Assembly (NCBI RefSeq): GCF_036226925.1
Contig: NZ_CP109031.1
Span: 6,696,001-6,760,000, forward strand
Length of the DNA: 64,000 nt
Direction: 5' to 3'
From: Streptomyces sp. NBC_00659
GTDB taxonomy: Bacteria > Actinomycetota > Actinomycetes > Streptomycetales > Streptomycetaceae
The notes under the pieces were generated by a model. The model worked only from the letters and a program-made list of their open reading frames with translations. It ran no database searches and was not told where the DNA came from. Positions 54,476 to 62,032 of this stretch are shown piece after piece. The stretch's first letter is position 1. Every line of letters begins with the position of its first letter. The translations under genes and the position numbers were made by a program.

Positions 54476-55887
54476 CGGACGCATCCGCCGGAGCCCACCG
54501 CCCGGCCCCGCACGGCACGCGCCCGCGGCCGGCACCGCCCGGCCGCCTTCGGTGGCGGGCATCGCGGACCACCAGCGGGTGGCCGGCCCTCGGCGGTGTC
54601 CGGTGGCGGCTCGCCCCGCGCAGCATTCGCTGGCGGCTGACCCTGCTCTACAGCGCGCTGTTCGTGGTGGCGGGGGCCGCCCTGCTCGGCTTCACCTATC
54701 TGCTGGCGTCGCGGACCGCGCCGTCGACGGCGGTCGGGGGATCGTCCTTCGCCCCCGGGCAGCCCGGGGGCGAAGGACAGACCCCCGATCCGCCGACGCT
54801 GACGATGTACGCCGAGGCCCTGCGCGCCGATCAACTGCACCAGTTGCTCGTCGAGGCGGGCGTCGCGCTCGCCGTGATGACCTTCGCCTCCGTGGCCCTG
54901 GGCTGGCTCATGGCGGGACGCGTCCTCGCGCCGCTGCGCACGATGACCTCGGCCGCCCGGCGGATCTCCGCGGACAACCTCCGCCAGCGGCTGGCGGTGC
55001 CGGGGCCCGAGGACGAACTCAAAGCCATGGCGGACACCTTCGACGACGTACTGGGGCGGCTGGAGGGCGCGTTCGAGGCGCAGAAGCAGTTCGTCGCCAA
55101 CGCGTCCCACGAACTGCGCACTCCGCTCACGCTCCAGCAGGCGATCGTGGACGTCGCGCTCGCCGACCCGGGGGCGTCGGTGGAGAGCCTGCGGGCCGCG
55201 TGCCTGCGCGTTCGTGCCGCCGGGCAGGAACAGGAGCGCCTCATCGACGCCCTGTTGACCCTCGCGCGCAGTCAACGCGGGCTTCAGTGCAGGGAGTTCG
55301 TCGACCTCGCCGAGACGGTGCGGGAGCTGCTGCCGGACGGCGGGCCCGGGACCGGCGGGCCGCGGGTGCGGGCCGACCTCGGCTCCGCGCCCGTGCTGGG
55401 CGACCCCCAGCTGATCGAACGCCTGGTGGTCAACCTCGCCGACAACGCCGTACGGCACAACACCCTTGGGGACCAGGAGAGCTGGGTCCAGCTGTGGACC
55501 GGGACGGAGGCGGGGCGCCCGGTCCTGCGGATCGACAACACCGGCCCGGTGATCCCGCACGACCAGGTGGCCGGACTCTTCCAGCCGTTCCGGCGGCTGG
55601 GAGCGGAACGGACCGGGACGCACCCGCGCGGGAAGGGCCGCCCCCGCGATGGCCTCGGGCTCGGCCTGTCCATCGTCACGGCCGTCGCCACCGCCCACGG
55701 CGGCACGGTCGAGGCATGGCCCCGTCCGCGCGGCGGCCTGTCCGTGAGGGTCGCGTTCCCGCCGTGCGCACCGCCCGCGTCGAGGCCGGGCCAGGCGCAG
55801 GGCCGGGGACGGGCGGCCGTCGCGCGCGCGGAGTTCCCGGAACCCAGGGAAACGGATCGACAGGGTGTCGGGCCGACGGGCGACTGA
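54472..55887 (+). CDS. Sensor histidine kinase
   Basis: A 471-residue kinase partner of the preceding regulator. TM1 (LTLLYSALFVVAGAALLGFT), an extracellular loop of about 75 residues and TM2 (AGVALAVMTFASVALGWLMA) precede a HAMP domain, the H-box with His213 (NASHELRTPLT), the N-box (VNLADNAVRHN) and the G-box (DGLGLGLSIV). The last 35 residues are a disordered Arg/Gly tail. The loop carries no known sensor signature. Confidence 0.94.
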   Translation: MTDASAGAHRPAPHGTRPRPAPPGRLRWRASRTTSGWPALGGVRWRLAPRSIRWRLTLLYSALFVVAGAALLGFTYLLASRTAPSTAVGGSSFAPGQPGGEGQTPDPPTLTMYAEALRADQLHQLLVEAGVALAVMTFASVALGWLMAGRVLAPLRTMTSAARRISADNLRQRLAVPGPEDELKAMADTFDDVLGRLEGAFEAQKQFVANASHELRTPLTLQQAIVDVALADPGASVESLRAACLRVRAAGQEQERLIDALLTLARSQRGLQCREFVDLAETVRELLPDGGPGTGGPRVRADLGSAPVLGDPQLIERLVVNLADNAVRHNTLGDQESWVQLWTGTEAGRPVLRIDNTGPVIPHDQVAGLFQPFRRLGAERTGTHPRGKGRPRDGLGLGLSIVTAVATAHGGTVEAWPRPRGGLSVRVAFPPCAPPASRPGQAQGRGRAAVARAEFPEPRETDRQGVGPTGD

Positions 55888-55938
55888 TCGACGCAGCGTC
55901 CATTGTCCCGGCCGAGCCCGGGTCGGCATGCTTCGCGC

Positions 55939-57129
55939 GTGCCAGTGAATCGGAAGACCTCGCCCCCCTCCCGCCGGTCCCTGCTGCGCGCCCTGGGCGG
56001 CGGTGCCGCGCTCGGAGCGCTCGCGGGATGCGGGGTACCGGCGGCGTACGTGGGACCGGGCGAGCGGGCCGGAGTGGACCTCTCCGCCACGGACAAGCGG
56101 CTGACCTGGGCGAACTGGCCCCTGTACATCGACACCGACGACGAGGACAGCACCCGGCGGCCGACGCTGGAGGCGTTCGGGAAGCGCACCGGGATCTCCG
56201 TCGACTACATCGAGGAGATCAACGACAACGACGAGTTCTTCGGCAAGATCAGCCCGTCCCTGATGAACCACCAGCGGACCGGCCGCGACCTCATCGTCAT
56301 CAGCGACTGGATGTGCGCCCGTTTCGTCCGGCTCGGCTGGGTCCAGGAGATGGACCGGTCCCGGCAGCCGAACGTCGTCAAGTACCTGGACCCGCTGCTG
56401 AGTTCGCCCGCCTTCGACCCCGGCCGCAAGTCCTCGGTGCCGTGGCAGTCGGGGATCACCGGTATCGCGTACAACCGCCGCAGGGTCGGCCGCGAGATCC
56501 GCCACGTCTCGGATCTGTGGGCCGACGACCTCAAGGGCCGGGTCACCCTGCTCTCCGGCCTGGACGAGGCGTTCGCGCTGCTCATGCAGGGCAACGGCGT
56601 CGACATCACGAAGTGGCGGGCCGACGACTTCCACCAGGTGTGCGATCAGGTCGAGAAGCAGGTACGCCGCGGCCAGATCCGCCGCTTCACCGGCAACGAC
56701 TACATCAAGGACCTCGCCGGCGGGGACGTGCTGGCCTGCCAGGCCTACTCGGGCGACGTGATCCAGCTCCAGGCCGACGACCCCGACATCCGCTTCGTCG
56801 TCCCCGAGGAGGGCGCCGAACTGTGGGCCGAGTCGCTGATGATCCCCGACCTGGCCCGGCACAAGGCCAACGCCGAGAAGCTCGTCGACTACTACTACGA
56901 GCCCGAGGTCGCCGCCGAACTGGCCGCCTGGGTCAACTACGTCTGTCCGGTCCCCGCCGCCCAGGCCATCCTCGCCTCCTCCAAGGACAAGGACACCGCC
57001 GCCCTCGCCGAGGACCCGCTGATCTTCCCGGACACGACGATGCGCAGGCGTCTCGCGATCGCCCGCGACATCACCGCCACCGAACGCACGGAGTTCGCCA
57101 AGCGCTGGAACGCGATAGCCGGCCTGTGA
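55939..57129 (+). CDS. PotD-like polyamine (spermidine/putrescine) binding lipoprotein
   Basis: A 396-residue exported binding protein. The N-terminus has SRRSLLRALGG, a twin-arginine signal, and the lipobox LAGC. The mature part resembles PotD/PotF: RLTWANWPLYIDTDDEDST, GISVDYIEEINDNDEFFGKI, VPWQSGITGIAYN, then LADFHQV-like and WVNYVCPVPAAQAIL regions. The rest of the transporter is not in this window. GTG 55939 is the start; no strong ribosome site. With the neighbouring aminotransferase and aldehyde dehydrogenase it suggests polyamine uptake and use. It is convergent with the PucR gene, 13 bases apart. Confidence 0.88.
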   Translation: MPVNRKTSPPSRRSLLRALGGGAALGALAGCGVPAAYVGPGERAGVDLSATDKRLTWANWPLYIDTDDEDSTRRPTLEAFGKRTGISVDYIEEINDNDEFFGKISPSLMNHQRTGRDLIVISDWMCARFVRLGWVQEMDRSRQPNVVKYLDPLLSSPAFDPGRKSSVPWQSGITGIAYNRRRVGREIRHVSDLWADDLKGRVTLLSGLDEAFALLMQGNGVDITKWRADDFHQVCDQVEKQVRRGQIRRFTGNDYIKDLAGGDVLACQAYSGDVIQLQADDPDIRFVVPEEGAELWAESLMIPDLARHKANAEKLVDYYYEPEVAAELAAWVNYVCPVPAAQAILASSKDKDTAALAEDPLIFPDTTMRRRLAIARDITATERTEFAKRWNAIAGL

Positions 57130-57142
57130 CGGACAGCCGGGG

Positions 57143-58201
57143 TCAGAGGTCCTGGGCGGGCCAGTCCAGCAGCCGTGCCCCGATCACCGCGGTCTGGAGC
57201 ATGTAGCGGTGGGCCGGATCGGCCGGGTTGGCGCCGGTGAGTTTGTGGATGCGTTCCAGGCGGTAGGTCAGGGCGCGCACGCTCAGGGTCAGGCGGCGGG
57301 CGGCCTCGGCGGCGACGCAGCCGCAGTCGAAGTACGCGGTGAGGGTGTCCAGGAGGGGCTGGGCGCCGCCGCGGCTTGTTCTGAGCGGTCCCAGGGCGTC
57401 GAGGACGAGGTCGGCCATGGCCTGGCGGTCGCGGGTCAGGACCGGGTAGACGAGCAGGTCCGCAGAGCGCAGGACCGGTTCGTCGAGGCCCAGGCGCTCG
57501 CCCAGTTCCAGGGTGTTGAGCGCTTCCTCGTAGGACTGGACGACTCCGCCGGCTCCTGGTTGAGGGCGGCCGATGGCGACGCGTCCGCCGTCGGTGGCGG
57601 CATGAGCCTGCTGGGCGAAACAGGTGAGGATCTCGTCCTGATGGCCGGGGGCGACGCACAGCAGTCGTCCGTCCTTGGTGGTGATCAGGATGCTGCGGTC
57701 GCCGAAGCGGCCGATGAGCGCGTGCTCGACCTGTCGGGGCACCGCGTCGCCCTCGTCGTAGGCGGCCGGGCCCTCGGCGACGGCGACCGCGTGCGCGTGG
57801 GACAGCCGCAGGCCGAAGCGCTCGGCGCGCTCGGCGAGACGGCCCAGGTCGCTGCGGCCGTACAGGAGATCGTCGATGAACTCCCGGCGCGCGGCCTCTT
57901 CTTGTCGAACGGCCTGGCGCTGCGCGCGTTCGTAGCCCTCGGCGAAGGCGTCTATCGCCTGCTGCACGGCGGTGAGCGCGATGTCGACGGACCCGGGTGA
58001 GTGGGGCCAGGCGGAGCGCGCGGCGGTCAGGTGCTCGCTGACGAGGGTGCGCAGTCCGTGTCCGGCCTCCGCCGCCTGCTCACCCAGGGCGCGCCGGGAC
58101 TCGATCTCCACGCGGGTGAGGCGCCGGCCGGTGGCCGAGACGGCGGCCAGGATCTCGGCGTAGCCGTGCAGATAGTGCGCGGGATTCTCCCGGTCGGTCA
58201 C
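57143..58201 (-). CDS. PucR/CdaR-family transcriptional regulator
   Basis: A 352-residue regulator. The N-terminal 190 residues form a helical domain and a degenerate GGDEF-like domain. The C-terminal HTH_30 is seen in LLDTLTAYFDCGCVAAEAAR and RLTLSVRALTYRLERIHKLT. Such regulators often govern amino-acid, purine or polyamine use. The gene is downstream of no operon partner. A perfect inverted repeat 70-90 bases upstream of its GTG start may be its operator. Confidence 0.9.
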   Translation of the reverse strand: MTDRENPAHYLHGYAEILAAVSATGRRLTRVEIESRRALGEQAAEAGHGLRTLVSEHLTAARSAWPHSPGSVDIALTAVQQAIDAFAEGYERAQRQAVRQEEAARREFIDDLLYGRSDLGRLAERAERFGLRLSHAHAVAVAEGPAAYDEGDAVPRQVEHALIGRFGDRSILITTKDGRLLCVAPGHQDEILTCFAQQAHAATDGGRVAIGRPQPGAGGVVQSYEEALNTLELGERLGLDEPVLRSADLLVYPVLTRDRQAMADLVLDALGPLRTSRGGAQPLLDTLTAYFDCGCVAAEAARRLTLSVRALTYRLERIHKLTGANPADPAHRYMLQTAVIGARLLDWPAQDL

Positions 58202-58574
58202 GTCGTCTCCCGGATCCTGACGCGTCGGTGACGGACTCTCAGCGGCTCACCGGCATGCAGACCCTAGTGAACATTGCCGGGAATCGGCAATGCGCCTACG
58301 CGCCCCGGCCGTGCACCATGACGTGCGGGGAGCACTGCGAACGGCTCTGGTGCCGGACACCGGCAGATGGTGCCCGGCCCGGGGCCTGGAGGTGAGCGGT
58401 CGCCGCCCAGGTGCGCCACGTGGGGGAGGGCGGTCGGGGGGATGGGGCCGGTCCTGCCGGGAACAGGCAATCTCCCGCCCCCCGGAGTGCCGGGCGACAA
58501 GAGGGCTCCTCGTGTGAGCGCGATCCCCGCGGCATCCGGCCCTTCTCGGCCTCGTGGCCGGTGCCGAGCCGGTG
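58202..58574. other. Intergenic region between the PucR gene and the SARP-like gene
   Basis: This 373-base gap between two minus-strand genes holds the inverted repeat at 58272-58292, close to the PucR gene start. A further AGGCAAT at about 58466 echoes its half-site. The rest is GC-rich with no recognised gene. Confidence 0.6.
58272..58292. promoter_or_regulatory. Inverted repeat, candidate PucR operator
   Basis: CATTGCCG (58272-58279), GGAAT, CGGCAATG (58285-58292): perfect 8-bp arms with five-base spacing, centred 80 bases before the PucR start. Typical in size for a dimeric activator or autorepressor site; inference. Confidence 0.55.
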
Positions 58575-61500
58575 TCACGGTTCACGCAGCAGGTCCCGGG
58601 CCCGGGCCAGCCGGCGGGTTCCGGCCGGGTAGGGCAGCGCCCGGGCCAGCGACTCGGCCCGCGTCAGCTCCTTCGCGCCCTCCCGCGCCGGGGCGAGCCG
58701 CGACAGCGAGGTCCCGAGGACGATCCGTGCCTCCACCTCGGTGAGACGTTCCCCGGTCCGCTCGGCCCGGGCCGCCTCGGCGCGCGCGAGCCGCAGGGCG
58801 GCCTCGGTCCGCCCCGACAGGAGTTCCGCCCAGGCCACCAGGACCGGCGCGTCCTCGGTGTGACCGTCCAGGGCACGCAGCGCCTGGTCCGGGCGGCCGG
58901 TGCGCAGGGCGAGTTCGGCGCGCGCCGTGCGCACCTCGTGCTCCGCCTGCCGGTCCCCGAACTCGGCGGCGACCGCCTCCGCGCGGTCCAGCAGGGGCAG
59001 CGCCTCCCGCGCCGCGCCCGCGAAGACCCGTACGCGGGCCAGGGTCGCGAGGGCGTACGGAAGGCACCAGGCGTCGTACGCCTCCGCGCCCGCCACGGCT
59101 TGTTCGGCGAGGGCGAGGGCCGGCCCGGGTTCCTCGAGCAGCAGCCGCAGTTCCGCGAGGTTCCCGCGCTCGAACGCGGCGGCGGTCGGATCGCCGGACC
59201 GTTCGGCCAGGCCGAGCGCGCGGGTCCCGATCTCGACGGCCTCGCGCAGTCTTCCCGCCCGGCGCGCGTTCTCACGCAGCATCGACAGGACCGAGCCGAG
59301 GAGCGTCGGATCGCCGTAGGCCTCGGCCGGTGCCAGCGCCTGGTCGCCCGCTTCGCGTGCCTGGTCGAAGCGGCCGGCGAGCCCGAGGTTGGCGGCCTGC
59401 ATCGCGAAGGCGCGGGCCACCAGCCTCAGGCCGGACGCTCCCGGTACGTTCCGCGCCGCGGTCAGGGCCTGCCGGGCGGCCTCGTGTCCGGCCGTGTACC
59501 GCCCCTGGACGCAGCGGACCACGGACAGGGCGAGGAAGTGAGCGGCGGCCGGTTCCGGCCCGGTGTCCGCGGTCACCGGGTGCTCCCGCAGCGTGCGGCG
59601 GGCGGAAGCCGTGGCGCTCGTCCTGACCAGGGTCTCGGCGAGCAGGGCCGAGGTGAGGACCGCGTCGTCGTGGTCCTCGCGCCGCTCGAACTCCGCCAGG
59701 GAGAGCAGCAGGGCGTCGGCCGCCTGCTCGAAGTGACCCATTCTCCGCAGGACATGGGCGTGCGCGAGCCGGGCGCGGGCCGCGTCGACGTCCAGCCGGG
59801 CCACCAGGTCGCGGTAGTAGCGGTCGGCGGTGTCGTTCGCGTACAGGGCCGCGGCCCGCTCCGCCGCGCGGCGCAGGTATTCGGCCGCGCGCGGATCGTC
59901 GGCGCGGGCGAAGTGGGAGGCCAGGGTGTCGACGGCATCGGGACGGCGCCGCCGGACCGCCTGCGCGAAAGCGGCGTGCAGTTGCCGGCGGCGGACCGCC
60001 GCGAGCTGTTCGTAGCAGGTCAGCCGGACCAGCGGATGCCGGAAGGCCACCCCTTCCTCGGACCGCCCGGCCACCACGACGGACCGTTCCTCGACGAGCG
60101 AGGCGGCGATGGCCTGTTCCAGGGCATCGGCCGCCGCGGCGCCGGCCACCGGAGGGTGCAGCCCGTGTTCGGCGACATCGAGCAGTTCGGACAACGCGGT
60201 GTCGCCGCCCGCCACGGAGAGCGCCTCGACGACGCGGCGCGCGTCCGCGTCGAGCCGTACGAGCCGGTCGGCCACCAGCCCCCGTACACCTTCGGGGGCG
60301 AGGCCTCCGCCGTTCTCGTCGGCCGGGCCATGAGCGAGTTCGAGGGCGAACAGCGGGTTTCCGAGGGAGAGTTCCCACACCTTCAGGGCCCGGTCGTCCC
60401 GCGACATGTCCGTGGCCGCGTCGCGGACGACGGCCAGGCACGCCTCCTTGTCGAGCCGGCCCAGTTCCTCGCGCACGGACAGGCGCTGACGCAGCAACGA
60501 GGCCACGATCGAGCGGCGCGGGTCACCGTCGGGGAGTTCTTCCTCGCGATACGTCACCAGGAACCGCAGCGCCGTCCCCCGCTCCGCGGACCGCCGGGCC
60601 AGATGGCCGAGCAACTGGTACGAGCCGGTGTCGGCGGCGTGCAGATCGTCGAGGACCATCAGTACCGGGCGCACCGCGGCCAGGTCGCCGAGCAGTGCCG
60701 CGCTCGCCCGGAACAGCCGGTCCCGTTCCTCCTCGGGACTGCGCTCGCCGGTCGTTCCCACCTGCCCCAGCGACGGCAGGAACGAGGCCAGTTCGGGATA
60801 TTCGGCGCCGACCCGGGCGCGTTCGGCCGCACTGTGCCCGGCGAGCCATCCCTCCAGTGCCTCCGCGAAAGCCCCGTACGGTGTGTGCCCCTCCGCGTCC
60901 CGGCCCCCGCCCCACAGCACAGCGGTACCGGCGGAGGCGGCCCGCCGTGCCACCTCGCCGACCAGCCGGGTCTTGCCCACGCCCGCCTCGCCGGTGAGGA
61001 ACGTGACCGGCGGGCCGTCCGCCGAGAGGAGCCGTTCGAGCACGGCGTCGCGGCCCCGCAGCACGGGCGCGCCGCGGCCGGTCCGCAGCGGGGCCGGGAG
61101 CAGGGGGGTGGCGGGGACGGGTGCGGGCGCCGCGGCCAGCGCGAGCCGGTGCAGCCGCTCCGTCTCCGGCCCCGGCCGCACGCCGAGTTCGGTGTCGAGC
61201 GTGTCGCGGCACACGTGGTACTGGTGCACGGCTCGCCGGCGCAGCCCCTGGCGCAGCCAGGCGTCGATGAGGAAGCGGTGGGCCAGCTCCTCGGCGGGGC
61301 TGGCGGCGAGGACCTGCTCGGCGAAGGCGGCCGCGTCGGCCGGGGCACCCCGTTCCAGGTGCTCGCCGGCGAGCCGGAGCAGCAGTTGTTCGCGCAGCAG
61401 CGTGAGACGGGCGCGCCGGTCGTCGGCCCAGCGCGCGTAGCGGTCCTCCGGGAGCATCTCACCGGTGAACCGTTCGAGGGCGCCGGTCAGTTCACCGATC

Positions 61501-61913
61501 CCGCCGTCGGCGAGGGCCGCGCGGGCCGCTGTCTCGGCCTCGTCGGCGTCGATCCACACGGTCGCGGGGTCGAGGTGGAGGAGCCCTCCGTCGGAGACGA
61601 GGTACGAGGAGGAGGCGCGTGGGGCGAGTTCGGGTTCGAGAGCGTGGCGCGCGGCGTGCAGGGCGACCCGCAGACTGCCCGCGGCGGCCTGCGGATCGGC
61701 GTCGGGCCAGCAGACGGCCATCGCCTGTTCGCGGTGCAGGCGGTGCGCGGGCGACACGGCGAGGAGTTTCACCAGGGCCCGGGCGCTGGGCCGGGGCCAA
61801 CGTTCGGCGAGTGCGGGGCCGTCGTCCCGGGTGGCCCGAAAGCCGTTGAAAAGGTGCAGCCGCAGCAGAGGGGCCGACGGGGTCGTGCGGTGGGGCGGCT
61901 GCTGCGGACTCAT
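58575..61913 (-). CDS. Giant SARP/AfsR-like ATPase regulator with TPR tail
   Basis: A 1112-residue regulator. The N-terminus is a winged-helix-like segment (LLRLHLFNGFRATRDDGPAL to about residue 90) followed by a bacterial transcriptional activator domain (BTAD, about 110-260). The AAA-type ATPase has Walker A GEAGVGKT (Lys314) and Walker B VLMVLDDLHAAD. The remaining 500 residues are TPR-like repeats, such as AELRLLLEEPGPALALAEQA. No C-terminal LuxR helix-turn-helix is seen. Such proteins often control secondary metabolism, but no biosynthetic genes are in view. ATG 61913 was used. Confidence 0.9.
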   Translation of the reverse strand: MSPQQPPHRTTPSAPLLRLHLFNGFRATRDDGPALAERWPRPSARALVKLLAVSPAHRLHREQAMAVCWPDADPQAAAGSLRVALHAARHALEPELAPRASSSYLVSDGGLLHLDPATVWIDADEAETAARAALADGGIGELTGALERFTGEMLPEDRYARWADDRRARLTLLREQLLLRLAGEHLERGAPADAAAFAEQVLAASPAEELAHRFLIDAWLRQGLRRRAVHQYHVCRDTLDTELGVRPGPETERLHRLALAAAPAPVPATPLLPAPLRTGRGAPVLRGRDAVLERLLSADGPPVTFLTGEAGVGKTRLVGEVARRAASAGTAVLWGGGRDAEGHTPYGAFAEALEGWLAGHSAAERARVGAEYPELASFLPSLGQVGTTGERSPEEERDRLFRASAALLGDLAAVRPVLMVLDDLHAADTGSYQLLGHLARRSAERGTALRFLVTYREEELPDGDPRRSIVASLLRQRLSVREELGRLDKEACLAVVRDAATDMSRDDRALKVWELSLGNPLFALELAHGPADENGGGLAPEGVRGLVADRLVRLDADARRVVEALSVAGGDTALSELLDVAEHGLHPPVAGAAAADALEQAIAASLVEERSVVVAGRSEEGVAFRHPLVRLTCYEQLAAVRRRQLHAAFAQAVRRRRPDAVDTLASHFARADDPRAAEYLRRAAERAAALYANDTADRYYRDLVARLDVDAARARLAHAHVLRRMGHFEQAADALLLSLAEFERREDHDDAVLTSALLAETLVRTSATASARRTLREHPVTADTGPEPAAAHFLALSVVRCVQGRYTAGHEAARQALTAARNVPGASGLRLVARAFAMQAANLGLAGRFDQAREAGDQALAPAEAYGDPTLLGSVLSMLRENARRAGRLREAVEIGTRALGLAERSGDPTAAAFERGNLAELRLLLEEPGPALALAEQAVAGAEAYDAWCLPYALATLARVRVFAGAAREALPLLDRAEAVAAEFGDRQAEHEVRTARAELALRTGRPDQALRALDGHTEDAPVLVAWAELLSGRTEAALRLARAEAARAERTGERLTEVEARIVLGTSLSRLAPAREGAKELTRAESLARALPYPAGTRRLARARDLLREP

Positions 61914-61937
61914 CAGGGCGTCACTGTAGCCGAGCGT

Positions 61938-61977
61938 GCCGAGGACCCCCCGGGCGTGTGCCCGGGGGGTCCTCGGC
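61938..61977 (-). terminator. Terminator after the FG-GAP gene
   Basis: GCCGAGGACCCCCCGGGC (61938-61955) pairs perfectly with its complement at 61960-61977 around GTGT: an 18-bp stem. It lies beyond the stop of the minus-strand FG-GAP gene and before the regulator start. Confidence 0.85.
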
Positions 61978-62032
61978 CGAGCCGGCCGGCTCGGATCGGG
62001 TCAGGCCGGCTCAGGCCGGGTCGGGTACGCGC

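Noticed and set aside
54109..56862. A 917-codon minus-strand frame across the two-component and PotD genes
   Set aside because: Antisense shadow in high-GC DNA without motifs.
54552..57206. An 884-codon plus-strand frame across the histidine kinase and PotD genes
   Set aside because: It is a shadow frame that overlaps both genes in another frame and is extremely Arg-rich.
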